Positions 8,147 through 16,991 of a DNA stretch of 64,000 bases are shown in pieces; position 1 is the first letter of the stretch; every line of letters starts with the position of its first letter. The stretch comes from Catellatospora methionotrophica (GTDB lineage: Bacteria; Actinomycetota; Actinomycetes; Mycobacteriales; Micromonosporaceae). The DNA lies in contig NZ_JAAOTJ010000003.1 of the NCBI RefSeq assembly GCF_011297335.1, positions 186,001-250,000 of the forward strand. Reading direction: 5' to 3'. The position numbers and the translations under genes are program-made. The notes under the pieces are model-generated. The model was not told the DNA's origin. It saw nothing but the letters and a program-made list of their open reading frames with translations, and ran no database searches.

Positions 8147-9460
8147 TCAGCAGCGCCGCAGCAGAACCGCCAGCGACGCCGGCCCAGCCATCAGAACGTG
8201 CTCGTCGAGCACACCTGGGCCGCAGGAGTTGCTGCCGATGCCATGCTGCGCCAGGTCGACGTTCACCCACACGCGGTCACCCCGGACCAAATCAGTGAGG
8301 TGCCGGGCGGCATCGAGCTGCTCGGACGTCCAGCGGCGGGTCGTGAGCTGGTACAGGGGGTCGGCTTCGATCCGCAGGCCGGAACCGGCGGCGTCGGTAA
8401 TCGTCGCCCAGCGAGCCGGGCGCCGTTTTCCTACGGGTACACGTACGGGGTCTGCATGGTGTCGACGGTGGTGGTGTACCGGCCGACGCGGGCGGCGAGC
8501 CGGGTGTCGGCGTAGGCCTCGCCGGGGCCGAGCCCGTACCAGGTGACCTGGTCGTAGGCGGCGGGCAGGCCGAAACGGAGTCCGCGGCGGGGCAGCGGGA
8601 CGGTCCATACGCCGTCGGGGGTGATGTCGAGCTGCAGGCGCAGCGTGTCCCCGGCTTCGCTCCACCGGTAGGTGACCAGGAGTCCGGTGTCGACGGCCGC
8701 CGGGGCGGCCCGGGTGCGCACGGTGAGCGCGTCGGCGTCAGCCGCCACATCAAGGACCCTTTCGTGTACGCGGTGCAGCCCCGCCCACCGCCACTGCGCC
8801 GCCAGGGCAGGCGCGTCGTTGTCGGTCGGCGCCCGCCACAGGTCAACGCGTGGCCGGACGATCCCGATCCCGCCGAGCTCGACGAGCCTGCCCCGTTCGT
8901 CAAACCGGGCGGCGCGCGGCGCGGCGAACACCTCTGACGTGCCGACAGCCGAATGCTCGGACGTTACGGGGTCGGCCAATCTGACATCGGGCTGCGGGCG
9001 TGCGCCGTGGCTGGTGCGGGCCACTGGCCCCAGGCGATCTCGTGCCCGGCCGGAGCCCATGCGGTGTCGTCGGCGAGCACGGCGCTCACCGTCCACCAGG
9101 CCTCGCCGGGCTGGTCCGCGAGGTCCAGGGCGGGCAGCGCGATGACCTCGGAGCTACCGGCCGTGAGCCCAGGGCACGTCAGTTCGCCGCCGCCGTGTGC
9201 GACGCCGTCGATCTCGTATGTCCAGCGCAGCGCCAGGCCGGTCAGGTCCGTGAAGTCGTGGCGGTTCTCGATGGTGAACGCCCCTGATCCGGCGTCGGTG
9301 ATCCGGACTGGTTCGATGACCTTCTTGTATTCGAGCAGGCCCGGCGACGGCGTCCGGTCGGGGAAGACGAGGCCGTCGCAGATGAAGTTGCCGTCGTGCA
9401 GTTCCTCGCCGAAGTCGCCGCCGTGGGCGCGGACTCGCACCCGTGGGGGGTGAGCGAGCG
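8147..9460 (-). pseudogene. Glycoside hydrolase family 2 beta-galactosidase, 5'-truncated and frameshifted
   Basis: Three pieces of one GH2 protein lie in order but in different frames. First (about 9460-9000): GGDFGEELHDGNFICDGLVF and the segment after the catalytic barrel. Second (about 9000-8431): RGRLVELGGIGIVRPRVDLW and GLHRVHERVLD, the start of the small-chain domain, through WYGLGPGEAYADTRLA. Third (about 8470-8147): RWATITDA, DRVWVNVDLAQHGIGS, NSCGPGVL, ending at TGA. Frames switch near 9000 and near 8440. The catalytic Glu-containing barrel and everything before it are missing, so the lost part is more than half the protein. No function is expected; the piece is a deletion relic beside the DUF4386 promoter. 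Confidence 0.85.
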
Positions 9461-9483
9461 GATGCCGTGGATGTAAAGAATAT

Positions 9484-9538
9484 TTGACTCGCCGCCGCCC
9501 CAGCCCTACCGTCGATGGTGTCAAACATTTTTGACACC
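9484..9538 (+). promoter_or_regulatory. Promoter and palindromic operator of the DUF4386 gene
   Basis: TTGACT (9484-9489), 17 bases, then TACCGT (9507-9512) is a plausible -35/-10 pair. Just downstream, GGTGTCAAA-catt-TTTGACACC (9517-9538) is a perfect 9-base inverted repeat over the expected transcription start, typical of a repressor site. No regulator gene is adjacent. Confidence 0.5.
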
Positions 9539-9557
9539 TCACTCCTGGAGCAGTGCC

Positions 9558-10247
9558 ATGACGGACATCAAACGCACCGCCCGTATCACCGGCCTGGCCT
9601 ACCTCGGCCTCGCCGTCACCGGCTTGCTCGGCTTCCTGCTCATCCGCCAGCGGCTGTACGTGCCCGGCGACGCCACCGGCACCGCCGCCAACCTGACCGC
9701 CCACGAAACCCTGGCCCGCCTGGGCGTACTGGCCGACCTGGGCATGGTGGCCACCCAGGCCGTCACCGCGGTCTGGTTCTGGCGGCTGTTCCGGCCCACC
9801 GACCCCGTCGCCGCCGGCACGCTGGCCCTGTTCGGGCTGGTCAACTCCGTGACGATCCTGGTCGGCACGATGTTCACGGCGACCGCCCTCGACATCGCCC
9901 AGCGCGCCGACGCCGCCTCGGCCGCCCAGGCGCTGCTGCTGTACGAGCTCAACGGCGCGGCCTTCACCCTCGGCGCGCTGTTCTTCGGCCTGTGGCTGAT
10001 GCCGATGGGCTGGCTGGCCATCCGCTCCGGTCACCTGCCACGGGCGCTGGGCCGGCTCCTGATCGCCGGTGGCGTCGGCTACGTGCTCAGCCTCGTCGTC
10101 GCCGTCACCCTGCCCGAGGCGACCGGAGTCGTGTCCGCCCTGGTCCTGCCCGCCACCGCGGGCGAGTTCTGGATGGTCGGCTACCTGCTGGTCAAAGGCG
10201 TCTCGGGTCGGATGGCGCAGCCCGTCGCGCAGGTCGCGGCCGCCTGA
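9558..10247 (+). CDS. DUF4386-family integral membrane protein
   Basis: A 229-residue protein starting at ATG 9558 with CTGGAG 7 bases upstream; the longer open frame is not needed. It opens with TARITGLAYLGLAVTGLLG, the usual DUF4386 beginning, and shows about six hydrophobic segments spaced across its length (about residues 10-30, 55-78, 85-110, 135-160, 165-185, 190-215). Other family features are FFGLWLMPMGWLAIRSGHLPR and the final transmembrane stretch. Members are common in actinobacteria, have no known biochemical role, and often lie under a dedicated repressor. The operator-like palindrome in front fits that pattern. A strong hairpin follows. Confidence 0.8.
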   Translation: MTDIKRTARITGLAYLGLAVTGLLGFLLIRQRLYVPGDATGTAANLTAHETLARLGVLADLGMVATQAVTAVWFWRLFRPTDPVAAGTLALFGLVNSVTILVGTMFTATALDIAQRADAASAAQALLLYELNGAAFTLGALFFGLWLMPMGWLAIRSGHLPRALGRLLIAGGVGYVLSLVVAVTLPEATGVVSALVLPATAGEFWMVGYLLVKGVSGRMAQPVAQVAAA

Positions 10248-10270
10248 GCGGCCATCGATCCGGCACATGC

Positions 10271-10303
10271 GCAGCGGCGCCGCCCGGGGCGCGGCGCCGC
10301 TGC
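10271..10303. terminator. Bidirectional hairpin between convergent genes
   Basis: A 13-base perfect stem (GCAGCGGCGCCGC and its complement) with a 7-base loop lies between the DUF4386 gene and the convergent secreted protein gene. Confidence 0.6.
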
Positions 10304-10314
10304 TGGAATAAAGC

Positions 10315-11286
10315 TCAATGGCGTAGCCGCTCTCCGAGTAGCTGCCTGACCGCCTCGGCGGCCGCATCCTCGGCGTGCAGCCGCATCGGCGGCGTGTCGA
10401 CATAAACGTCGCTGGTCGCGTACGCCCTGTCCTCCAGTTGCACCGCCTCCCAGGCCGCGGTCAGGCGCTCGGCGGTGGTGAGGTTGCGCCTGCCGGACAG
10501 GTACAGCGTCTCGCCGTCGGAGTTGGCCTGCGCCGCGGCGACCAGGCCGATGCCGGGCACGTAGGCGCGGCGTACCGGTGGGGCCAGCAGCGGGCTGAAC
10601 TCCTCGATGACCAGCGCGTCGTCGTAGCAGATGGCGGGGGCGCAGACCTCGTCGGCGGTATCGACGACGAACGCGCAGCCCAGCAGCCCGATGCCGGGGG
10701 CCTCGGCGCGCAGGTACGGCGGCTCGTCGCGGTCGGGGTCGCCGGGCACGACGACCCCGGCCCTCGCCCCGGCCACGCCCGCGATCCATGCACCGGGCGC
10801 ACCCGGGGGCAGCTCGTCCTCGACGAGCTCGGGGTACTCCCCCAGCTGCCAGATGTTGCCGTCGTCGTCCTGGGCCTGGAAGATCAGCGCCGACGCGAAA
10901 GCCTCGCCCTCGCGCCAGTCGCGTTGCCACAGCACCCGCGTCCAGACCCCGTCGATCTTCTTGATCAGGTCGGTCGCGGTCAGGACGACGACGTGTGGCA
11001 GGAGTTCACCGCCGGAGTTGGCGACGGCCTGCAGGGTGATCTCCGTACCGGGGCGCAGCGGCTGGTGGACGTTGTCCAGGTCGGTGGCGTCGCCGAAGCG
11101 CTGCGGCCGGTACCTCGTCAGGGTCGGGCAAGGTTCGCCCGATCCGGCCGGTCCGGCTGCCGCCGGGGTGGACGGTGTGCCGGGCACTGCGGCTTGGGCC
11201 GCGGCGGGCAGGGTCGTCGCCGCGGCGAGCAGCGTGCCGGCCAGGGCGAGCGAAGCAGACTGTCGGGGGGTGTGGTACCTGGTCAT
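10315..11286 (-). CDS. Secreted protein of unknown function
   Basis: A 323-residue protein. It begins with an Arg-containing n-region and a hydrophobic Ala/Leu stretch ending AAAQAAVPGTP, a Sec signal peptide with probable cleavage after AQA. A Pro/Ala/Gly-rich linker is followed by a globular domain from about residue 52. Visible traits are few Cys residues (CPTL, GCAFVV, VCAPAICYDD), strands rich in Val/Leu, and a C-terminal helix. I recognise no catalytic motif. The RBS GGAGCAGG sits just before ATG. It is monocistronic, with its stop near the shared terminator. Confidence 0.7.
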   Translation of the reverse strand: MTRYHTPRQSASLALAGTLLAAATTLPAAAQAAVPGTPSTPAAAGPAGSGEPCPTLTRYRPQRFGDATDLDNVHQPLRPGTEITLQAVANSGGELLPHVVVLTATDLIKKIDGVWTRVLWQRDWREGEAFASALIFQAQDDDGNIWQLGEYPELVEDELPPGAPGAWIAGVAGARAGVVVPGDPDRDEPPYLRAEAPGIGLLGCAFVVDTADEVCAPAICYDDALVIEEFSPLLAPPVRRAYVPGIGLVAAAQANSDGETLYLSGRRNLTTAERLTAAWEAVQLEDRAYATSDVYVDTPPMRLHAEDAAAEAVRQLLGERLRH

Positions 11287-11410
11287 CTGCCTGCTCCGAT
11301 CTCACATTCCGGGAGCCGCGTTCACGAGATATCTGGAGAATAGGGTCGATAGTGGCCGAAAGCCCAGGCTGGTCACCCGTTAGCCGTGCCGCCCCAGGTC
11401 ACAGCCCCGG

Positions 11411-12928
11411 ATGCTGAGTACAGTCGATCGGGTGGTCCAGCTCACGGCGGAACGCGAACTAGCAGACGAGTGGCTGTCCTTCCGCGACCTGACCTGCGCA
11501 GGCCGTTCGATCGAGGCGCTGCCCCTGGCCGACCGCGTCATCGCCGAGTCCGACGACATCCGCCGCACCGCCCAGGCTCTCATCGAACGCGCCGCCGCCC
11601 TCTACAACCTCGGGCTCACCACAGCCCTGACCTCGCTCGTCGACGAGATCAGCGACGTCCTGCGCCGCGCCGACGACCCGCGCCTGATCGGCGTCTTCCA
11701 CAGCGTCGCCGGAGCCGTCGCCTTCGAACGCGGCTCCCCCGCCCTGGCACTGATGCACCTGGCGACCGCCGAACGCAGCCTGCGCCGCATGACCGAACAC
11801 AGCCTCGCCGCCGTCGACGCCTGGCACGACCTGTCGGCCATCTACGCCCAACTCGGCTACTTCACCGAAGCGCTGGCCACCGCCCGGCACTGCCGGCTGC
11901 TGTGCGCCGAAACCGGCCTGCCCCGCGCCTACGGCACCGCCATGATCAGCTATGTGGGCGCGGCAGTGCACCTCGACCAGCGCGGCGACACCACCGCCTG
12001 CGTCAACGACCTCACCGCCCTGGTCGCCTACTGCCGGCCCATCGTCGGCGACCTCGCCGTCATGCAGCGGGTCCTGCTGCGCTACGGCGTCAAACGCCTC
12101 GCCGCCCTCGGCCAGCCGACCGACCTGGACATCGACCGCGACGACGGCATCGACCCGATCCTCGCCGACGTCAACACCCTCGCCGAAGTCTGCGACGCCA
12201 TCGCCGCCCGCGAACCCGACAAAGCCATCGCCCTGCTCGACGACATCCCGCAGGCCATCGACGCCATCGGCCTGGCCGAACCCGTACGCCTGCGCTCGAT
12301 CGCCCTGTCCCAGCGCGGCGAACACGCCGCCGCGCTCGCCGTCGAACGCGACGTGCTGCGCGTGGTCACCGCTGAGGAGGAGCAACTGCGCAGCCTGCTC
12401 GCCAGCGGCATGAGCGCCCGCCTGGACCAGGACCGGCTGCGGCGTATCGCCGCGCACTACGCCTGCCAGGCGACCACCGATCCGCTGACGGGACTGCCGA
12501 ACCGCCGCCGGACCGAACGGTTCACGGCCAGCCTCGCCCGCCGCCACGTCGACGCGGTCGTCGGGGTGCTCGACCTCGACGGGTTCAAAGCGGTCAACGA
12601 CACCCACGGCCACGCCTGCGGCGACGTCGTGCTGCAGCGCGTCGCCGGGGTGCTGGCCCGTACGGTCCGCCACGGCGACTTCGCCGCCCGCCACGGCGGA
12701 GACGAGTTCGTGGTCGTCCTGCCCCGCACCACGATGGCCGAGGCGGTCGACATCGGCGAACGCATCCGCGCCGCCGTGGCCGCCGAGGACTGGGCCACGG
12801 TCATCCCCGGCACCCCGGTCGGGATCAGCGTCGGCTGGGCCGACCTGGCAGGTGACGCCCGGTCCGCGTTCCAGATCGCCGACGACGCCCTGTACCAGGA
12901 CAAGGGCTCACACAGCGCCCTGCCGTAA
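11411..12928 (+). CDS. Diguanylate cyclase (GGDEF) with N-terminal helical-repeat sensor region
   Basis: Makes cyclic di-GMP from two GTP. Of 505 residues, the first 340 are Ala/Leu/Asp-rich amphipathic helices resembling TPR-type repeats. The GGDEF domain begins at TTDPLTGLPNRR (about 355), with LDLDGFKAVNDTHGH for metal and base binding and an intact active loop GGDEF at 429-433. RHGD at 420-423, five residues earlier, matches the RxxD inhibitory site, so product feedback is expected. No EAL/HD-GYP domain or transmembrane segment is visible; the enzyme is probably cytosolic and controlled by protein contacts through the repeats. In Streptomyces relatives c-di-GMP controls development through BldD; applying that here is inference. 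Confidence 0.93.
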   Translation: MLSTVDRVVQLTAERELADEWLSFRDLTCAGRSIEALPLADRVIAESDDIRRTAQALIERAAALYNLGLTTALTSLVDEISDVLRRADDPRLIGVFHSVAGAVAFERGSPALALMHLATAERSLRRMTEHSLAAVDAWHDLSAIYAQLGYFTEALATARHCRLLCAETGLPRAYGTAMISYVGAAVHLDQRGDTTACVNDLTALVAYCRPIVGDLAVMQRVLLRYGVKRLAALGQPTDLDIDRDDGIDPILADVNTLAEVCDAIAAREPDKAIALLDDIPQAIDAIGLAEPVRLRSIALSQRGEHAAALAVERDVLRVVTAEEEQLRSLLASGMSARLDQDRLRRIAAHYACQATTDPLTGLPNRRRTERFTASLARRHVDAVVGVLDLDGFKAVNDTHGHACGDVVLQRVAGVLARTVRHGDFAARHGGDEFVVVLPRTTMAEAVDIGERIRAAVAAEDWATVIPGTPVGISVGWADLAGDARSAFQIADDALYQDKGSHSALP

Positions 12929-13001
12929 GCCGCTTGACCCTCACCCGACGGCAGGCGGCAACCTCGCACGTGTCCGTTTCCCCGACCGTGATGAGGTCCC
13001 C

Positions 13002-13478
13002 ATGGAACCCGTTCTCCGTAGCGCGCCCGGCATCGACCGCGACATCTACCCGATGCCGGCGTTCGTGAAGTTCGAAGCCGCCGACCTGGCCACCACTACC
13101 AGGTGGTACGAGGCCGCCGGGTTCGTGGTCCTCGCCGCCATGCCCGGCCCCGGCGGGGCGACGGCCCTGGTCCACCTGCGCCGCCAGCGTTTCCAGGACA
13201 TCCTGCTCGTGCCCGCCCGAGGCGTCCCGACCGGCGGCGGACGGATCACCATGGCAGCCGGCGGCGACGACCTGCGACAGCGCGCCGCGGACCTGGCCAC
13301 CGCCGGCGGCGGCACCGCGCAGGGCCCCGCCCCCACGCCGTGGCGCAGCGACGACCTGACCCTGACCGACCCCGACGGCAACGTCGTCGTGCTCACCGAG
13401 CCGCGCAGGGCCGACATCGACGCCGATGCGCAATGGTCGGCGATGGTCCGCGACAGCGTCGGCCGCAAAGTGAACTGA
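13002..13478 (+). CDS. VOC-family (glyoxalase/bleomycin-resistance fold) protein
   Basis: 158 residues from ATG 13002, preceded by GAGGT 5 bases upstream. Two beta-alpha-beta-beta-beta halves are seen: FVKFEAADLATTTRWYEAAGF opens the first, and the second closes with LTLTDPDGNVVVLTEPR, the standard VOC ending (DPDGN). The potential metal ligand positions are not all His/Glu, so it may be a binding or resistance protein instead of a lyase. It stands alone, with a strong hairpin right after the stop. Confidence 0.85.
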   Translation: MEPVLRSAPGIDRDIYPMPAFVKFEAADLATTTRWYEAAGFVVLAAMPGPGGATALVHLRRQRFQDILLVPARGVPTGGGRITMAAGGDDLRQRAADLATAGGGTAQGPAPTPWRSDDLTLTDPDGNVVVLTEPRRADIDADAQWSAMVRDSVGRKVN

Positions 13479-13494
13479 CAGAGCCACATGCACA

Positions 13495-13529
13495 CGGCCA
13501 GGGCCGCCCGGAAAGGGCGGCCCTGGCCG
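13495..13529. terminator. Bidirectional terminator hairpin
   Basis: A 15-base perfect stem (CGGCCAGGGCCGCCC and complement) with GGAAA loop lies between the VOC gene and a convergent secreted protein gene. Confidence 0.7.
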
Positions 13530-13539
13530 TACCTGCCCG

Positions 13540-14133
13540 CTAGCCGATACGCCGGTTCTGCGACAGTGCGCTGATCTGCTCGCGCCCGACGAAGGTCTCA
13601 CCGAACGCCGAACCCGTCGCCGGCGCGCGGTTGACCCGGTCGATGCAGAGCACACCGTTGTCATCCCGGTAGATCGACGTGGTCGCCCGCTCCGTCGCCG
13701 TCCAGGTGACGGAAAGGTCCGTCGTGGCCGTCCCGGCGTCGACGCGGTCCGTGCACGACTCCTGCTCCCCGTCGAAGGAGCAGGTGTAGTGGGTCTCGCG
13801 GTAGGTGACCACGGCGACGACCGTCGTCGACCTCAGCGAGAAGTCGAAGACCGTCGGCGTCACGCCGAACGCGCCGCGCCAGACGTAGTCACAGCTCCAG
13901 GTGTCGTCTGTGGTCTGGCAGGTCTGGCTGTGCCACTCGACGTCCAGTGTGGTCACACCGTCGCGACTCGAGACGTCCACCAGCAGGTCACCGGGATGGG
14001 TGTCGTCCGCGAGGAACTGCACGTGCGCCGACTGCAGCACCGTGGTGGCCGGTTCGGCGTGCGCCGGCGAGGCAACCGTGAACGCCGCCAGGCCGACTGC
14101 GGCGGCGGCCAGCGATCGAAGAACCCGAGACAT
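13540..14133 (-). CDS. Secreted protein of unknown function, Cys-containing beta-rich
   Basis: 197 residues. The chosen ATG at 14133 has GGGGAGGAG upstream; eight residues of longer open frame are discarded. Residues 1-27 form a Sec signal (SRVLRSLAAAAVGLAAFTVA, then SPAHAEP with probable cleavage after AHA). The mature part is Thr/Val-rich, suggesting beta strands, with paired Cys (CQTTDDTWSC; CSFDGEQESC) that could form disulfides outside the cell. No known domain recognised. Confidence 0.75.
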   Translation of the reverse strand: MSRVLRSLAAAAVGLAAFTVASPAHAEPATTVLQSAHVQFLADDTHPGDLLVDVSSRDGVTTLDVEWHSQTCQTTDDTWSCDYVWRGAFGVTPTVFDFSLRSTTVVAVVTYRETHYTCSFDGEQESCTDRVDAGTATTDLSVTWTATERATTSIYRDDNGVLCIDRVNRAPATGSAFGETFVGREQISALSQNRRIG

Positions 14134-14312
14134 GGAACTCCTCCCCCGTGGGATCAAAGACGTCGGGGAGGTTATAGGAACAGATCAAGATCCGCTGCCC
14201 CTGACAGTCCAATAGGCACTGCCCTCCGAGCCCGGAACGGAACTCAGCCGCGCTGCCCGTTCGGCGAACCCAGCGGGGGTCGTGGTGGCCTCAGGTCACC
14301 TGACGGCTACGG

Positions 14313-14951
14313 CTACTGGCCGCCGGGACCGGCGAGCACGAACCGGAACGCGGTCTGCGCCGGCCCGACCCGCTCGCGCAGCGACACCTTGCCTGCGGCG
14401 TCGACCTCGACGTTGCGGTCGCCGATGACGAGTTCGAAGTCCGCGCCGCGTGCGCCTTCCATGCCGGGCGACGCGACGAGGGTGACCTTCTGGTCCCGGT
14501 CGGCGGCGTCGCACGCGGCGGCGTGCGGCACCGCTCCGTCGACGCTGATGCACAGCGGCTCACCGCCTGTACGCAGTCGGGCGGTCTTCAGCAGGTACGT
14601 CGTCGCCCCCGGCGACAGCGGAGCGAGCACGAACTGCTCCCGCTCGCCGGTGTCAGCTCCGCCGGGGTAGGTGCCGATGCGTCCGCTGGCGGTGACGGTG
14701 AGGACCGGGTCCTCGACCCGGTCGACGGCCTGGAGCAGGAACGCCTGGTCGGGTTTCGGGACCTCGCCGACCGGCGACGGCGCGGCCGAGGCGATGGTGG
14801 ACGGGCTGGGCGACGCCGCCGTGCTCGCGGGGGCCGGGCTGGGTGCGGCTGTCGGCGCGGTGGCCGGTTGCGGGTCGCAGGCGCTCAGGGCGGCGACCAT
14901 CGCGCCGCCGATCCACAGTGACACCGCGGGGCGTACACCCAGGGTCGTCAT
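14313..14951 (-). CDS. Lipoprotein of unknown function
   Basis: 212 residues. A signal region ends in the lipobox LSAC (Cys about 25), so the mature protein is expected to be lipid-anchored on the outer face of the membrane. A Pro/Ala/Ser/Thr-rich tether of about 35 residues follows, then a globular domain from about 65 to the end with one Cys pair (LCISVDG, AACDAAD). The RBS GGAGGA precedes ATG. No family recognised. It lies behind the secreted protein on the same strand but 180 bases away, so an operon is uncertain. Confidence 0.8.
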   Translation of the reverse strand: MTTLGVRPAVSLWIGGAMVAALSACDPQPATAPTAAPSPAPASTAASPSPSTIASAAPSPVGEVPKPDQAFLLQAVDRVEDPVLTVTASGRIGTYPGGADTGEREQFVLAPLSPGATTYLLKTARLRTGGEPLCISVDGAVPHAAACDAADRDQKVTLVASPGMEGARGADFELVIGDRNVEVDAAGKVSLRERVGPAQTAFRFVLAGPGGQ

Positions 14952-15156
14952 CTTCGCGTCCTCCTGCCGTCGGCCGTTGCCCGTGGTGATCGACTACCCG
15001 GACCGACGCCCGAGCACACCTGCCGAAACCGGATCAACCACACCACCGGCTCTGCGCCCGTGCCGGTTCGTGATCTTCCGGGAAGCCGGCCGTATAACGC
15101 CCGAACCCGCGACGCGGGGCAGACACCAGGGCCCACCTGCGCTGATACTCTCCCGC

Positions 15157-15762
15157 GTGACTTCATCCGACACCGCCACACCCGTCAGCGCCACGCACAG
15201 GCGGGTCGCATGGACGTTGTTCGTCACCACGGCGACGCTGGCCGTGGTCGGCGTCGTCGGGTCCTGGAATCCGTGGCGGCTGGTCGTGCTCGACCGCTGG
15301 CTGGATCACGCGCCCATGATCTGGGTGGCGCTGCCGTTCGGCGTCTACCTGCTGCACCTGCGCTGGCGAGGACACGGCCCGCGATGGTCGGACCATCCCC
15401 GCGACCGCAGCTGGCTGCTCTGGACCTGTTTCACCGCCGTGCTGGGGCTGGTCGGCCTGGCGATGACGGTCGGCTCCGCCGTGTCGGCACCCGACGAGCG
15501 GGTTCTGGCCACCTCTCCCGACGGCCGCCACCAGATCGTGCTCGACCAGGACGACGACCTGCTGTTCCTGCGCAGCGTCGAGGGCCTGCGCAGCAGGCAG
15601 TCCCCGGTGCCCTGCGCGGTCATCCCGGTCGGCGCCGCCTTCGTCGAGGCGGGCACGTTCGAGGTGCGCGACGAGTTCATCGCGGACAAGCCCCGCCGGT
15701 ACAGCTTCGATCCCGCCACCGTGCAGATCCTGAGCACCTGCAAGGTGGCCTCGGCGGGGTAG
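15157..15762 (+). CDS. Membrane protein with extracytoplasmic C-terminal domain
   Basis: 201 residues from GTG 15157. Three hydrophobic segments (about 15-35, 50-68, 85-105) are followed by a soluble domain. In that domain SPDGRHQIV...LLFLRSVEGLRSRQS...CAVIP...FDPATVQIL resembles the C-terminal domain of the protein encoded at 57756-58400 in spacing and in the LRSxEGLxSRxS phrase, so the two are probably distant paralogues. Function unknown. The short region before it (14952-15156) holds nothing clear. Confidence 0.7.
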   Translation: MTSSDTATPVSATHRRVAWTLFVTTATLAVVGVVGSWNPWRLVVLDRWLDHAPMIWVALPFGVYLLHLRWRGHGPRWSDHPRDRSWLLWTCFTAVLGLVGLAMTVGSAVSAPDERVLATSPDGRHQIVLDQDDDLLFLRSVEGLRSRQSPVPCAVIPVGAAFVEAGTFEVRDEFIADKPRRYSFDPATVQILSTCKVASAG

Positions 15763-15866
15763 CCGGCCGGCAGCGACCGCACACCGGGCGCTGTCGGCCG
15801 GTCCCGCGAGGCGGGCGGTCAGCGTACACATTTCCAGTTTTGAATATCATGCGGCTCTCGGCCGGG

Positions 15867-16991
15867 TTACCGCCCCAGCACCCCCGCCGGGTCGCGGTAC
15901 GCCCGCGCCAGCAGCGTCACCCAGTCGTAGATCGCGGTCTCGTTCGGCGCGAGCGGCCCGGCCGTGTAGTGCGGCGAGGCGAGCCCGCGCTGCACCGACT
16001 CGCACGCCGCCCAGTCCTGCCGGTTCGTGACGTCCCAGAAGTCGACCGCGTACGACGGGTCGGTGACCGTGTCGTCGAACAGCCACAGGCACTCGACCTG
16101 GGTCCGGTCCACCGCGACCGGGGTCATCCGGTGTGCCATCACGTAATCGGGGTGCAGCGACAGCAGGACGTTCGGGAACACCCCGAGGTAGCGCACCGTG
16201 CGCGGGTCGGCGCCGTCGAGCATCACGCCGCGCGAGCGCCCATCGAGCGACATCGTCTCGGCGTGCTCGCGCAGCTCCATCGAACCGCCGAGCCAGTGGC
16301 CGGGCTCATGCCAGTTGTCGCCGGAGTTGGGCGGGGTGACCGCGCACAGCTCCGGGTGGATCAGCGGGCAGTGGTAGCACTCGTGGTAGTTCTCGGCGAT
16401 GACCTTCCAGTTCGCCGCGACCTCGTAGCGGTGCACGGCCTTGACCGTCAGCTTGCCCGGCGCGTACGGCGCCACGAGGCGGTCCAGGCCGCCCAGGTGC
16501 TCCTCGAACGGCATCGCGGTGCCGCTGGCGTTGACGAACACCCACCCGTGCCAGTCGACCGCGGGCAGCTCGGCGAGCCCGAACTGCCTGGCGGGGAAGT
16601 CGTCGGGCATCCGCGGTGCGCTGCGCAGCGCGCCGTCTAGGTCATAGGACCATCCGTGGTACGGGCACACCAGCGCGCGGCGCTCGCACACGCCACCGGC
16701 GGACAGCAGCTCGTGGCCGCGGTGGCGGCACACGTTCGCGAACGCGCGTACGCCCGCGTCGGTGACCGTGACCACGACGGCGACGTCGCCGACGGTCACG
16801 GCGTGCTGGTTGCCGTGCTCGGCCAGCTGGGTGCGCCGCCCCAGGCATGTCCACGACCCGGCGAACAGGTGCCGTCGCTCCCAGGCCAGCACCGCCGGGT
16901 CGGTGTAGGCCTGCGCGGGCAGCATCCGCGAGGTCCCGAACGGGCGTAGCGCGGCGTCGAGCCCGTCGGCGGGCAGCGGCGCGGCGGTCAT
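15867..16991 (-). CDS. Rieske non-heme iron oxygenase, alpha-subunit type
   Basis: A 374-residue ring-hydroxylating or choline-monooxygenase-like oxygenase. The N-terminal Rieske [2Fe-2S] motif is intact: CRHRGHEL and CPYHGW at about residues 87-112. The catalytic domain has the mononuclear iron site ENYHECYHCPLIH at about 200-212. It would insert oxygen into or demethylate a substrate using electrons from a separate reductase, which is not encoded here. ATG 16991 overlaps the stop of the upstream FAD oxidoreductase gene in an ATGA junction, so the two are co-translated and probably act on one small molecule. The substrate is not deducible. Confidence 0.9.
   Translation of the reverse strand: MTAAPLPADGLDAALRPFGTSRMLPAQAYTDPAVLAWERRHLFAGSWTCLGRRTQLAEHGNQHAVTVGDVAVVVTVTDAGVRAFANVCRHRGHELLSAGGVCERRALVCPYHGWSYDLDGALRSAPRMPDDFPARQFGLAELPAVDWHGWVFVNASGTAMPFEEHLGGLDRLVAPYAPGKLTVKAVHRYEVAANWKVIAENYHECYHCPLIHPELCAVTPPNSGDNWHEPGHWLGGSMELREHAETMSLDGRSRGVMLDGADPRTVRYLGVFPNVLLSLHPDYVMAHRMTPVAVDRTQVECLWLFDDTVTDPSYAVDFWDVTNRQDWAACESVQRGLASPHYTAGPLAPNETAIYDWVTLLARAYRDPAGVLGR

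Noticed and set aside
8964-10403. A 479-codon minus-strand frame spanning the DUF4386 gene
   Set aside because: Only its last third is meaningful (beta-galactosidase remnant); the Gly/Gln-rich rest is antisense to the DUF4386 gene and has no start signals.
10375-11343. A plus-strand frame of about 320 codons opposite the secreted protein
   Set aside because: No RBS, no domain, while the minus strand has a signal peptide and good RBS.
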